This document shows, piece by piece, positions 16,816 to 25,520 of a stretch of 64,000 nucleotides of DNA. Position 1 is the first letter of the stretch; each line of letters starts with the position of its first letter. Source of the DNA: Halomonas cerina (lineage in GTDB: Bacteria; Pseudomonadota; Gammaproteobacteria; Pseudomonadales; Halomonadaceae); contig NZ_JACHXP010000013.1 in NCBI RefSeq assembly GCF_014192215.1, positions 1 through 64,000 on the forward strand, read 5' to 3'. Made by a program: the position numbers and the translations under genes. The notes beneath the pieces were generated by a model that searched no databases, was not told where the DNA came from, and worked only from the letters and a program-made list of their open reading frames with translations.

Positions 16816-17271
16816 ATGGCATGGCTGAAGGCTAGCCGACATGGGTGCTGGATGCTGCTGGCGATGCTCTATGCCGTGCTGGGCAGTGCAACGATGAGTC
16901 TGGCGCAGGAGCCGGATGTGCTGCTGGTGGCCAATGATGGCGTGGAGACCCACCACCTGACCCGGGATACCACCCGAGCCATCTTCGCCATGCGCCAGCG
17001 GACCTGGCCCGACGGGCAGGCCGTGCGCGTGTTCGTATTGAACAATGACCACCCGGTGCATGGCCGCTTCGTCAAGGAACGCCTGTCGGTCTATCCCCAC
17101 CAGTTGCAGCTGGCCTGGGATCGCGTCGTGTTTTCCGGCATGGGCCAGGCCCCTAACCGGGTACGAGACCAGCAGGAGATGCTCGAGCGCATCGCCGAGA
17201 CCCCCGGCGCCCTGGGATATCTGGAAAGGGAGTACCTGGATGATCGCGTCCAAGTCATATCGATGGACTGA
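16816..17271 (+). CDS. Small phosphate-binding-like periplasmic protein
   Basis: At 151 residues, this is far shorter than a full PstS protein. It has a hydrophobic N-terminal signal (about residues 12-30, cleavage near SLA-QEP), then DVLLVANDGVETHHLTRDTTRAIFAMRQRTWPDGQAVRVFVLN, which resembles the PBP-like domain annotated as phosphate ABC transporter substrate-binding protein. The region ending ETPGALGYLEREYLD also fits. It is the first gene of a cluster with a beta-barrel protein and a c-di-GMP enzyme; no transporter genes are near, so a sensor or ligand-presenting role is more plausible than transport. The downstream start lies inside its 3' end. Confidence 0.7.
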   Translation: MAWLKASRHGCWMLLAMLYAVLGSATMSLAQEPDVLLVANDGVETHHLTRDTTRAIFAMRQRTWPDGQAVRVFVLNNDHPVHGRFVKERLSVYPHQLQLAWDRVVFSGMGQAPNRVRDQQEMLERIAETPGALGYLEREYLDDRVQVISMD

Positions 17272-18454
17272 TACCCGCCTCGGTATCATGACCATCCTGC
17301 TGCTGGCCGTCGTGGGCGGTTCAGCCAGGGCCGAGGATAACGTGCTCGACTCGCTGCAGCTGCACGGCTTCTTGAGCCAGGCACTGATCCTCACCGACGA
17401 CAATGACTTCTTCGGGCCCAGCAGCCGCGATGACGGCAGCTTCAAGTTCACCGAGATCGGTGCCAACGTCTCCCTGCGCCCCCATGAGGACGTGCTGGTG
17501 GCCGCGCAGGTGCTGAGCCGACGGGCGGGGGGTGACGGCAGCGAAGCCAGCCCGGAACTCGACTACGGCCTGATCGACTACCAGATCCAGTCGAGCCAAC
17601 GGCGCAATTTCGGTATCCAGGTCGGCCGCTTCAAGAACCCGTTCGGCTTCTACAACCAGACCCGGGATGTGGCCTTCACCCGTCCCAGCATCCTACTGCC
17701 ACAATCGATCTATTTCGATCGTACCCGTTCACTGGGTCTGGCCGGCGACGGCATCAGCCTGTATCACGAAGAACGCCTGCAGGCCGGTACGGTTCGGACA
17801 CAGGTTGGCTTTGGCCGTACGCGTATCGAGGAAGACGTAGACAGAACCCTCGGACTCGACCGGTTCCCGGGCTCCCTGGAAGCCGACACCTCGGCTATCG
17901 GCCAGGTTCGTTATGAGCATGACGGTGGGCGTATCATTACAGCGCTCAGTGCCGCCAGCGCGAATGCCGACTATGACTCGCCAGGCGCCATTCCCGGCGA
18001 TGGTGACTTTCACTTCCAACCCTGGGTTCTGTCTTTCCAGTATAACCAGGAGAAATGGAGCCTGACGGCGGAGTATGCCTTGCGCACACTGGAGCTTAAG
18101 GGTTTCAACAGCTTCCCCGATAAGGACAAGACGGGGGAAAGCTGGTACGTGCAATACACTCGACGCTTCCTCGATGATTGGCAGTGGCTGGTGCGCTATG
18201 ACAGCTTGGTCAATGATCGTAATGACCGCGATGGTGAGGCATTCGAGGCCAGTGGCGCAGGGCCCGCTCACTCCCAGTTTGCAAAGGACGTCACCCTGGG
18301 CCTGCAGTGGACCCCGCATCCCAGATTGATGCTGGCCGGCGAATACCATAATGTCGACGGCACCGGCTGGCTTCCGACCCAGGATAACCCGGACCCGACG
18401 GAAACCAGCCGATACTGGAACATGGTGCTGTTCCAGCTCTCCCTGCGCTTCTGA
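17240..18454 (+). CDS. Outer-membrane beta-barrel (porin-like) protein
   Basis: The 404-residue product has a signal peptide (LGIMTILLLAVVGGSARA, cut near residue 31). It then has many short alternating beta strands and ends SRYWNMVLFQLSLRF, with a C-terminal phenylalanine as recognised by the BAM complex. The segment QVGRFKNPFGFYNQTRDVAFTRPSI resembles phosphate-selective or other porins and TonB-independent barrels. The ATG at 17240 lies 32 bases inside the phosphate-binding-like gene and has AAGGGAG before it, which implies coupling. It probably delivers or samples the ligand seen by the preceding protein. The substrate is unknown. Confidence 0.72.
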   Translation: MIASKSYRWTDTRLGIMTILLLAVVGGSARAEDNVLDSLQLHGFLSQALILTDDNDFFGPSSRDDGSFKFTEIGANVSLRPHEDVLVAAQVLSRRAGGDGSEASPELDYGLIDYQIQSSQRRNFGIQVGRFKNPFGFYNQTRDVAFTRPSILLPQSIYFDRTRSLGLAGDGISLYHEERLQAGTVRTQVGFGRTRIEEDVDRTLGLDRFPGSLEADTSAIGQVRYEHDGGRIITALSAASANADYDSPGAIPGDGDFHFQPWVLSFQYNQEKWSLTAEYALRTLELKGFNSFPDKDKTGESWYVQYTRRFLDDWQWLVRYDSLVNDRNDRDGEAFEASGAGPAHSQFAKDVTLGLQWTPHPRLMLAGEYHNVDGTGWLPTQDNPDPTETSRYWNMVLFQLSLRF

Positions 18455-18502
18455 CACTCCTCTTTCCCCGACTCGTTCACCCTGGCCCAGGGAATCGCAG
18501 AG

Positions 18503-21439
18503 ATGACCTCTTCACCACTCGCCGGGCATCGCCCCCGCTTCAGCCTGACCTGGCGTGTCATGACGCTCAGCAGCCTACTGCTGCTCGCGCTGGTCTCGCT
18601 GTTCACCTGGCTCGGCCACGAGAACCTGACGCGCCAGTTCCAGGAGAGCCGGACCCAGCACCACATGCGTCAGCAGCAGGCGATTCAGCTCGCCCTCAGG
18701 CGCTCGCTGGACAACCTGCGCCAGCTGGCCGGGCTGGTGGCGGCCTCACCACGGCTCGGCCCGGCGCTGGAAACCGACGAGCCGGTCCTCATCAAGGCCG
18801 CCCTGGCCTCCCAGTGGCCCACGCTGCAGCTGGAGACGGGTATCGATGAGATCCTGGTCTTCGATGCTGCCGGCGTCGGGATGGGCACCTGGGGAGAACA
18901 GATCCAGAGTCACCGCCCTCTGCAGGCCTGGGTGGATGAGGTCATGGACACGGAACGGCCATTAACCGCCCTGCGCTGCTCGACGGACTGCCGGCAGTAC
19001 GCCGCCGTTCCGGTGCTGGTAGAAGGCAAGAGCGTCGGCCTGGTGATCCTCTCGCGCTCGCTGGCCGACGTGATCCGCCAGGCGCGCGCCGTATCCAACA
19101 GCGAGGTGGCGCTGCTGGTCACCAGCGGTATGCCGGCTCAAGGTCTTCCGGCCGAGCGTTACCTGCAGGACTGGAATGGCCACCTGGTGGCCCTGACCCA
19201 GCAGGAGGAGAGCCTGCCCGTACTAAAGCAGGCCTCGCCGATGAGCTCCGTTCACGGCCTGACGCAAGCCCCCCTCTACCTGAGCCATGAAGGCCGTCAA
19301 CTGGAAATCGCCGCGGTGCGCATGGAGGAGGACGCGGACCAGCGCAGCACCGGCCACTTCCTGCTGGTCTCGGATATCACGGCCCAGCTCCGTGCCATCA
19401 ATCAGGACACCCGCACCTTGCTCGTCGTGGGCCTGATCGGATGGCTCGCCGCTGAGCTGCTGCTGCTCGTCATCCTGCTGCGCCCCATGGCGCGACTAAG
19501 ACGGATTGCCGGCGTGCTGCCGACCCTGGCGCGCGGCGGCTTCGCGGAGGTCAGATCGGCGATCCCCAGTGTCGAAAGGCGCCTGCCGGACGAAATCGAT
19601 GTACTCGAGCACACGACGCTGGCGCTGTCCCGGCAGCTGGAGGAACTGGAAGGTGAAGTCCAGGCCCGCGGGGATCAGCTGGCGGAGCGTGTCGACGAGC
19701 TCGCCCGGGAGCGGGATTTCGTCGGCAGACTGCTGGATACCGCGCGGGTCTTCATCATCGCCCAAGATGCCCGGGGCCGGATCACGCTGGTCAATGACTA
19801 CACCCTGACGGTACTGGAACTCGACGAACAGCTGCTGATCGGTCGCCATTTCAACGATATCTTCGAGGCCCCCGATGCCTCGCCCGTCGGTCCGCTCGAG
19901 ACGGGCCCCCTGCAGGAGGAGCGCACCCTGCTGACCCAGGACTTCCGGCAGCACACCATCGCTTGGTACCACGCCCCGTTACCCGCCGGCAAGGATGGTC
20001 GCCAGGAGCGCATCTCGGTGGGCCTGGACATCACCGAGCGCAAGGCCGCGGAGGCTCGTCTGACTTGGCTGGCCGAGCGGGACCCGCTCACCGCCCTCTA
20101 CAACCGCCGCTTCTTCCAGGATGCCGTGCTGCAGGCCCTGCAGCGAAGCCCCCGCGGCGCCGTGCTGATGCTCGACCTGGACCAGTTCCGGGATGTCAAC
20201 GAGCTCAGCGGCCATCAGGCCGGCGATCGGCTCCTGCGCGATGTGGCCGAGACACTGTCGCGCAATCTGGCGCATGAGGGCGTGATTGCGCGCCTGGGAG
20301 GCGACGAATTTGCCGTGCTGCTGGAGGGAGCCGATGGCGACCGGGCCGTGAAGGTAGCGCAGCTGTGCAACCAGTTGCTCGACGGACTCGGCTTCATGGC
20401 GGAAGGCCGGCGACACCGGGCCATCGCCAGCATCGGCATCGCGCTGTTCCCGATGCACGGTAACAATCCGGTCGACCTGATGGCCAGTGCCGATGTTGCC
20501 ATGTACAAGGCCAAGGAGAGTGGCCTGCAGCGCTGGCACCTGCTGTCCACCCTGGAGAGTGCCAAGGACGAACTGCAGGAACGGGTCTACTGGGTCGAGC
20601 GCCTGCGGCGCGCCTTGCAGGACGACGACTTTATGCTGATGGTACAACCCATCGTGCGCCTGGAAGACCGGGACGTGAAGCACTATGAGGTCCTGATCAG
20701 GATGCGCGAGGCCGATGGTCACCTGGTGTCGCCCGCCAACTTCATCCCCGTGGCTGAGCGCAATGGCATGATCGTCCAGCTCGACCGCTGGGTGCTGCAC
20801 CATAGCCTGCTCGCCCTGCGGCAATTGCAGGAACAGGGGATAAGCCTGGCGGTGAACCTCTCGGGCCAGTCACTCCATGACAAGGGACTGGAGCAGTTCC
20901 TCGCCGACGAGCTGACCACCAGTGGCGCCGATCCTCACCACCTGATCCTGGAGATCACCGAGACGGCAGCCGTCACCGACTTCTCCACGGCACGTGGCGT
21001 ACTTCAGGCCATTCGGGATCTGGGTTGTCGTACCGCCCTGGACGACTTCGGCGTGGGATTCAGCAGTTTCCACTACCTTGGCCAGCTGCCGGTGGACTAC
21101 ATCAAGATCGACGGCTCCTTCATCCGCAGCCTGAAGCTCAGCACGGATAGTCGTGTGATCGTACGTGCCATTGCGGATATTGCCGCCGGCTTCGGCAAGC
21201 AGGCGATCGCCGAATTTGTTGACCAGGAATCCTTGATTCCCATCCTGCATGAGTATGGCATCACCTATGGACAAGGCTTCCACCTTGGTCGACCAAAAAG
21301 CCTGCTTGAGACATTCGGTGAAGACGTGCCCTTCCGTTCAGATGAAAAATGCTGCAAGAAAGGCTCCATTGCAGGACCAGCCGGGGGCTTGGTTACCGCC
21401 AAGGCAATTTCGTCCCAAGGAAAGTTTCATGACAACTGA
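18503..21439 (+). CDS. Membrane GGDEF/EAL bifunctional c-di-GMP protein with periplasmic sensor and PAS domain
   Basis: The 978-residue protein has an N-terminal membrane helix (about 18-37), a periplasmic sensor region of roughly 265 residues, a second membrane helix (about 305-327), a linker that may be a HAMP region, and a PAS domain (about 405-520). It then has a GGDEF domain with an intact RLGGDEFAVLL motif (GGDEF at 599-603) and an EAL domain whose first motif reads YEVLIRM (EVL at 729-731). The phosphodiesterase motifs LEITETAAVTD, DDFGVGFSSFHYLG and YIKIDGSF are present, so it probably both makes and breaks c-di-GMP. No RxxD inhibitory site is seen before GGDEF. It overlaps the next gene by 11 bases. 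Confidence 0.88.
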   Translation: MTSSPLAGHRPRFSLTWRVMTLSSLLLLALVSLFTWLGHENLTRQFQESRTQHHMRQQQAIQLALRRSLDNLRQLAGLVAASPRLGPALETDEPVLIKAALASQWPTLQLETGIDEILVFDAAGVGMGTWGEQIQSHRPLQAWVDEVMDTERPLTALRCSTDCRQYAAVPVLVEGKSVGLVILSRSLADVIRQARAVSNSEVALLVTSGMPAQGLPAERYLQDWNGHLVALTQQEESLPVLKQASPMSSVHGLTQAPLYLSHEGRQLEIAAVRMEEDADQRSTGHFLLVSDITAQLRAINQDTRTLLVVGLIGWLAAELLLLVILLRPMARLRRIAGVLPTLARGGFAEVRSAIPSVERRLPDEIDVLEHTTLALSRQLEELEGEVQARGDQLAERVDELARERDFVGRLLDTARVFIIAQDARGRITLVNDYTLTVLELDEQLLIGRHFNDIFEAPDASPVGPLETGPLQEERTLLTQDFRQHTIAWYHAPLPAGKDGRQERISVGLDITERKAAEARLTWLAERDPLTALYNRRFFQDAVLQALQRSPRGAVLMLDLDQFRDVNELSGHQAGDRLLRDVAETLSRNLAHEGVIARLGGDEFAVLLEGADGDRAVKVAQLCNQLLDGLGFMAEGRRHRAIASIGIALFPMHGNNPVDLMASADVAMYKAKESGLQRWHLLSTLESAKDELQERVYWVERLRRALQDDDFMLMVQPIVRLEDRDVKHYEVLIRMREADGHLVSPANFIPVAERNGMIVQLDRWVLHHSLLALRQLQEQGISLAVNLSGQSLHDKGLEQFLADELTTSGADPHHLILEITETAAVTDFSTARGVLQAIRDLGCRTALDDFGVGFSSFHYLGQLPVDYIKIDGSFIRSLKLSTDSRVIVRAIADIAAGFGKQAIAEFVDQESLIPILHEYGITYGQGFHLGRPKSLLETFGEDVPFRSDEKCCKKGSIAGPAGGLVTAKAISSQGKFHDN

Positions 21440-22241
21440 GCAGGAAAAGCACAGAAAAAAAGCCATCAGCCAAGCTCTTCTCAAACGATTCGAGCAGGAC
21501 TACGAGTTTATTCTCGCCACGAAAGATGAGGATAGAAAGAAGGTCTACGCACTTCGCCATGAGGTTTTTCTTCGCGAACTGCATTACGACATGCGCGAAG
21601 ATAAATCCCACCACCTAGAGCAGGATGAGTACGATAACTCGTCGATACACTGCCTGATAAAACACCGAGCGAGTGGTTTATCGGCTGGCTGCATGCGCCT
21701 GGTTATTCCCACTCCTGACGAAGACTCTCCCCTGAAGCGACTTCCTGTCGAGATCCACGGACGAAAGCATTTCGATCATCCAGATATTCACCCACGCGAC
21801 CTCCCCAGCTTACAACTATGCGAAGTCTCACGTCTTGCCATTGCGCGTCCCTTTCGCGCCACCCATAATAAGGAAAGACCTTTACCCTATGACGGCGACG
21901 GCTATCGCTTTTCCCTGGCAGAAGCGAAAACTTTTCCGCTGATCTCTATCGGCTTGTTTCTTTGTACTTACTCGCTGGTCGGGCTTACTGGCCGAAGGCA
22001 CGTCTTCGCCATGATGGAGCCACGCCTTCCCAGGCTGCTTGCCCTCTCAGGCTTCCATTTCACCAAAGTCAGCCAAACAATCGAGTACCACGGCACTCGG
22101 AATGCCTATTATATCGATCACCGCAAGGCGGAGCAGGAGATGCACCAGGACCTGATGCCTCTTTACCTCCATATTCAAAAGGCCCTGGCACCACAGTTGG
22201 ATGCCGCCTTGCCTCCCCTGGCCGCCACACTCCTCTCTTGA
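21429..22241 (+). CDS. FeeM / PEP-CTERM-exosortase-associated type acyltransferase (autoinducer-synthase fold)
   Basis: A 270-residue protein with the N-acyltransferase pattern of LuxI-fold enzymes. KKVYALRHEVFLRELHY occupies the position of the acyl-homoserine-lactone synthase start, followed by EQDEYDNSSIHCLIKHRASG and GCMRLVIP, and then LQLCEVSRLAIARPFR. This resembles the long-chain N-acyl amino acid synthase FeeM and the exosortase-associated acyltransferase family, which join acyl-ACP to an amino acid. Composition is markedly poorer in GC than its neighbours (26 of 60 bases are G or C at 21481-21540), suggesting transfer. ATG 21429 overlaps the GGDEF/EAL gene, and its end overlaps the convergent DUF3541 gene by 67 bases. 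Confidence 0.72.
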   Translation: MTTEQEKHRKKAISQALLKRFEQDYEFILATKDEDRKKVYALRHEVFLRELHYDMREDKSHHLEQDEYDNSSIHCLIKHRASGLSAGCMRLVIPTPDEDSPLKRLPVEIHGRKHFDHPDIHPRDLPSLQLCEVSRLAIARPFRATHNKERPLPYDGDGYRFSLAEAKTFPLISIGLFLCTYSLVGLTGRRHVFAMMEPRLPRLLALSGFHFTKVSQTIEYHGTRNAYYIDHRKAEQEMHQDLMPLYLHIQKALAPQLDAALPPLAATLLS

Positions 22242-23305
22242 AAGGACAGTTCCAGCAGAGGACCAGGATGCAGCCGCTCCGGCCAGTCGAGCAGCATGAT
22301 CGCCAGCACGTTACGATGCTCCCCGGTGGCCAGGTCCGTGCCACCGTCCTCGGCCGGCACCATCCCGGCCCCTGGATCATAGGCCATCAGCAGGGCGTCG
22401 CGTAGCCGCCTCACCACCGGGTGCGCCTCCTGTCCCGCCAGCAGGAAGCTGATCCCCACCTCCGTGTAGATATCTTCCTTCGTCTCGGCCAGGATGCGTG
22501 GCAGGTCGGCGGCGAAGTCATCGAGTATCCAGTCGAACATCTCGTCACTGACCGGCTTCTGGTAGTAATCGCTGGCCGCGATCACGAAGTGAGTCATGCC
22601 GTAGATCTTGTTGCGGTACGAGGCCCGGCTCAGGTGAGCATCGCGTTCGGGGGGATAGTGCCGCTGGAAGGCGTCGATCACCGTCTCCCGCAGATCGGCC
22701 ACCCCCAGGTCGTGCAGGTAGTAGACCAGGTTGGCCACCTGGGCCGCATAGACCTCCATCACGTCTGGATCGACGAGAAAGGCATGGAAGTCGACGGTGC
22801 CGAGATAGTCTAGCGCCCGCCGGTAGCCCGACAGGTGAGTGTCATCGAGCAGACCATGATAGTGCGCCTGGGTCAGCTCGAAGGCGAGATGCTTGGCATA
22901 GGCGATCTCGCCCCACTCGGCCAGCATTCGCTTGCGTCGCTGCTGCTTGGGCGTGCGCTCGGGATAGGCCGCGACGATCTGCCGTGCCCGTCGCTCGGGA
23001 TAGCCAGGCGTGGCCAGATGCCCGATCTCCACGCACAGGCTGTCGACGAGCCGGCGACCGAAGGCCCGGTTGAGCGGCAGGTAGCGCGCCTCCCCGGTAA
23101 TACGATAGAGCCGCTGGGCGTAGTGGCGCTGCTTGGCGGCCGGCAGGGTCGGCAAGGCTTCCTCGTAACGTTCCCGAATGGCCCCGGCCACCTCGACGTA
23201 CCGTGATGACGAATCGGGAAGCGTGGCCGCACAGCCGGCCAGCCAGATGGCCACCAGACTGGCCAGCCAGCGAACTCCTGGTCGACGAGGACATGCTAGG
23301 CTCAC
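22175..23305 (-). CDS. DUF3541 lipoprotein
   Basis: The 376-residue protein has a lipoprotein signal peptide (WLASLVAIWLAGCAAT, lipobox LAGC), which anchors it in a membrane facing the periplasm. The rest is helical, with Trp, Tyr and His spread through it (YAKHLAFELTQAHYHG, VYAAQVANLVYYLHDLG). The overall look fits DUF3541 proteins; no enzyme motif is recognised. GTG start at 23305 overlaps the stop of the TRIC gene, so the two are coupled. Its 3' end overlaps the convergent acyltransferase gene. Confidence 0.68.
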   Translation of the reverse strand: MSLACPRRPGVRWLASLVAIWLAGCAATLPDSSSRYVEVAGAIRERYEEALPTLPAAKQRHYAQRLYRITGEARYLPLNRAFGRRLVDSLCVEIGHLATPGYPERRARQIVAAYPERTPKQQRRKRMLAEWGEIAYAKHLAFELTQAHYHGLLDDTHLSGYRRALDYLGTVDFHAFLVDPDVMEVYAAQVANLVYYLHDLGVADLRETVIDAFQRHYPPERDAHLSRASYRNKIYGMTHFVIAASDYYQKPVSDEMFDWILDDFAADLPRILAETKEDIYTEVGISFLLAGQEAHPVVRRLRDALLMAYDPGAGMVPAEDGGTDLATGEHRNVLAIMLLDWPERLHPGPLLELSFQERSVAARGGKAASNCGARAF

Positions 23306-24048
23306 GGTTTTTTCCCCTTGCGCCGTGAGCGCTCCGGCGGAACCAGTCTGACCCGCGCCTTGGGTCGCAGCGGGGCGCTGCGACTCGCCTTCTCCGATCC
23401 CGGGTCCGGAGTCGGCATGGAGGGTCGTTGAATCACCACCCAGGCGAATACCGGCAGCGACAGCCGCCAGTGGATGGCGGCAAGACGCAGTCCCAGGGTA
23501 GTGAACAGCGCCAGGGCGATGGTCGGCATGAAGGGCACCCCGAGCGCCTCCAGGATCACGAAGACGGTGCCTCCGGCGATGGCGGCCGTGGCGTAGATCT
23601 CCTGGCGCAGCACCATGGGCATGCGCCGCGCCAGCACGTCACGTACCATGCCGCCGGCTACCCCGGTCAGAAGCCCCATCAGTACCGCCACGATGCCGGA
23701 CGAGCCCAGCAGCAGGGCCTTGTGGGTGCCGATCACGGTGAATAACGCCAGGCCGAAGGCATCGGCCACCGGCAGGAAACCCCGCGAGAGGCGGTGGATG
23801 TAATGGAACCCCAGGATCGACAGGCCGACGGTGCCCACTATCACCCACAGGTAGGTCGGATCCGTTACCCAGAACACCGGCTGCACCCCCAGCACCAGGT
23901 CGCGCAGGGTCCCGCCGCCAATACCAGTCACCGCGGCCAGCACCAGCATGCCGAACGGATCCATGCGCGAGCGGCAGGCGAGTACCACCCCGGAGAGGGC
24001 GAAGACGATCACTCCTGCCATATCCAGCCAATAGACCAGGTCCGTCAC
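23302..24048 (-). CDS. TRIC/UPF0126 family channel-like membrane protein (YicG-like)
   Basis: A 248-residue protein with two tandem repeats of a three-helix unit, each carrying the family motif G-x-x-G-G-x-x-R-D (TGIGGGTLRDLVLG near 41-54, and TGVAGGMVRDVLAR near 128-141). This is the UPF0126 pattern, related to trimeric intracellular cation channels. About six to seven membrane segments are present. The C-terminus is a basic, disordered tail (about 40 residues) rich in Arg, Pro and Lys, longer than usual. Coupled to DUF3541 downstream through a GTGA overlap. Confidence 0.85.
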   Translation of the reverse strand: MTDLVYWLDMAGVIVFALSGVVLACRSRMDPFGMLVLAAVTGIGGGTLRDLVLGVQPVFWVTDPTYLWVIVGTVGLSILGFHYIHRLSRGFLPVADAFGLALFTVIGTHKALLLGSSGIVAVLMGLLTGVAGGMVRDVLARRMPMVLRQEIYATAAIAGGTVFVILEALGVPFMPTIALALFTTLGLRLAAIHWRLSLPVFAWVVIQRPSMPTPDPGSEKASRSAPLRPKARVRLVPPERSRRKGKKP

Positions 24049-24161
24049 TCCCCTCCTCCCCTTTGCGTGTTGCCGCCATCATAGCAGGAGAAGAGGAATC
24101 GCCCTCATCGCAACCTGATGCAGGGCGACCCGCACCGCGCCGGTTATGCACGCGTCGCCGC

Positions 24162-25520
24162 TCAGGCCAGCTGGAAGGGATAGACATCGCCCAGCTTGAG
24201 GATGCGGGTCAGCTCATCCAGGGCGGTGAGCGTCTCGTGGGCCAACTGAGGATCGGCCAAGTCGGCCGGGGCCAGGCGGTCGCGATAGTGACGCTCGATC
24301 CAGGTGGTGAGATCAAAGTGCAGGGCATCGTCCAGCAGCACCCGGCCGGCGATCGCGGCCCGCTCCTCTCCGGAGAGCGCCACGCGAAGCCGCAGGCAGG
24401 CTGGCCCGCCGCCGTTGCGCATGGACTGCTTGACGTCCTTGACCACCACCTCGGCGATAGGGTTGCTGCCCGCCAGCAGGTGACCCTGCAGGCAGCGCCA
24501 CACCGCCTCGCGCTCCTGGCACTCCCCGGGCACCACCAGGGTCATGGTGCCGTCCGGGTTGCTGAGCAGCTGGGAGTTGAACAGATACGAGGCCACGGCG
24601 TCGTCCAGGCTCACCGCCTCCGCCGGCACCCGTACCGGGATCAGCGGGGTGGCCATCTTGGCGCGCAGCGCGTCCAGGGTGCCCTGCTCGTCGCGGAAGG
24701 CCATCTCGTGGTAGAGCAGCACCGGGCCGTTGCCCACCGCGATGACGTCGTTGTGGAAGACCCCGGCGTCGATGGCGTCGGGATGCTGCTGGGCGAACAC
24801 CGTCTGAGCCGCGCAGAGACCATGCTGGCGGGCCACCGCCTGGCTGGCTTCCAGGGTCTGGCGGGCGGGGAAGCGGCGGGGCTCAACGCCGTCGCCGCCG
24901 AAGGCCTGGCGGCCGTAGACGTAGAGATGCACCCCCGCCTCGCCATGGTCGCCGCACAGCCGGGTGTGGTTGGCCGCGCCCTCGTCGGAGAAGGCGGGAG
25001 TGGATGGCAGCACCGGATGGTGGGCGAAGTGACGCTCGTCGCGGAAGATCGCCGCCAGCACCCGGGCGGTGGTTTCCGGTTCCAGGTAGCGGTGGAAGCT
25101 CGACTGCAGGTTGGCCGGGGTGACGTGCACCCGGCGGTCGGGGGCATCCACGCTCGGCGTCACGGTGGCGGCATTGGCCGTCCACATGCTCGAGGCCGAG
25201 CACACCGCACGCAGCACCTGGGGCGCCTCCTCGGCGGCCCGGGACAGTACCCGGGCGTCGCTGCCGGTGAAGCCCAGGGCGCGCAGGGCGCCCAGGTCCG
25301 GCCGCTGCTGGGGCGGCAGCACCCCCTGGGCGTAGCCGGCATCCATCAGCGACTTCATCTTCTCGAGGCCCTGCAGGGCGGCCTCCCGGGGGTTGGCCAC
25401 CAGGCCCTCGTGGGTCATGGAGGCCACGTTGCCGTGGGCCAGGCCCGAGTAGTTGTGGGTCGGGCCCACCAGGCCGTCGAAGTTGACCTCGCACACCATC
25501 GGGTTCGGTTCCTGGCTCAC
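24162..25520 (-). CDS. astB: N-succinylarginine dihydrolase AstB
   Basis: A 452-residue enzyme that hydrolyses N2-succinylarginine to N2-succinylornithine, CO2 and two ammonia, step two of the arginine succinyltransferase pathway. It begins with [21 protein letters not shown], the AstB signature carrying the guanidino-binding region of the amidinotransferase fold. Segments ending [14 protein letters not shown] and [14 protein letters not shown] carry the catalytic His and Cys. The GTG start at 25520 overlaps the astD stop (GTGA). It is the last gene of the operon; the expected astE is absent after it. Confidence 0.93.
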   Translation of the reverse strand: MSQEPNPMVCEVNFDGLVGPTHNYSGLAHGNVASMTHEGLVANPREAALQGLEKMKSLMDAGYAQGVLPPQQRPDLGALRALGFTGSDARVLSRAAEEAPQVLRAVCSASSMWTANAATVTPSVDAPDRRVHVTPANLQSSFHRYLEPETTARVLAAIFRDERHFAHHPVLPSTPAFSDEGAANHTRLCGDHGEAGVHLYVYGRQAFGGDGVEPRRFPARQTLEASQAVARQHGLCAAQTVFAQQHPDAIDAGVFHNDVIAVGNGPVLLYHEMAFRDEQGTLDALRAKMATPLIPVRVPAEAVSLDDAVASYLFNSQLLSNPDGTMTLVVPGECQEREAVWRCLQGHLLAGSNPIAEVVVKDVKQSMRNGGGPACLRLRVALSGEERAAIAGRVLLDDALHFDLTTWIERHYRDRLAPADLADPQLAHETLTALDELTRILKLGDVYPFQLA

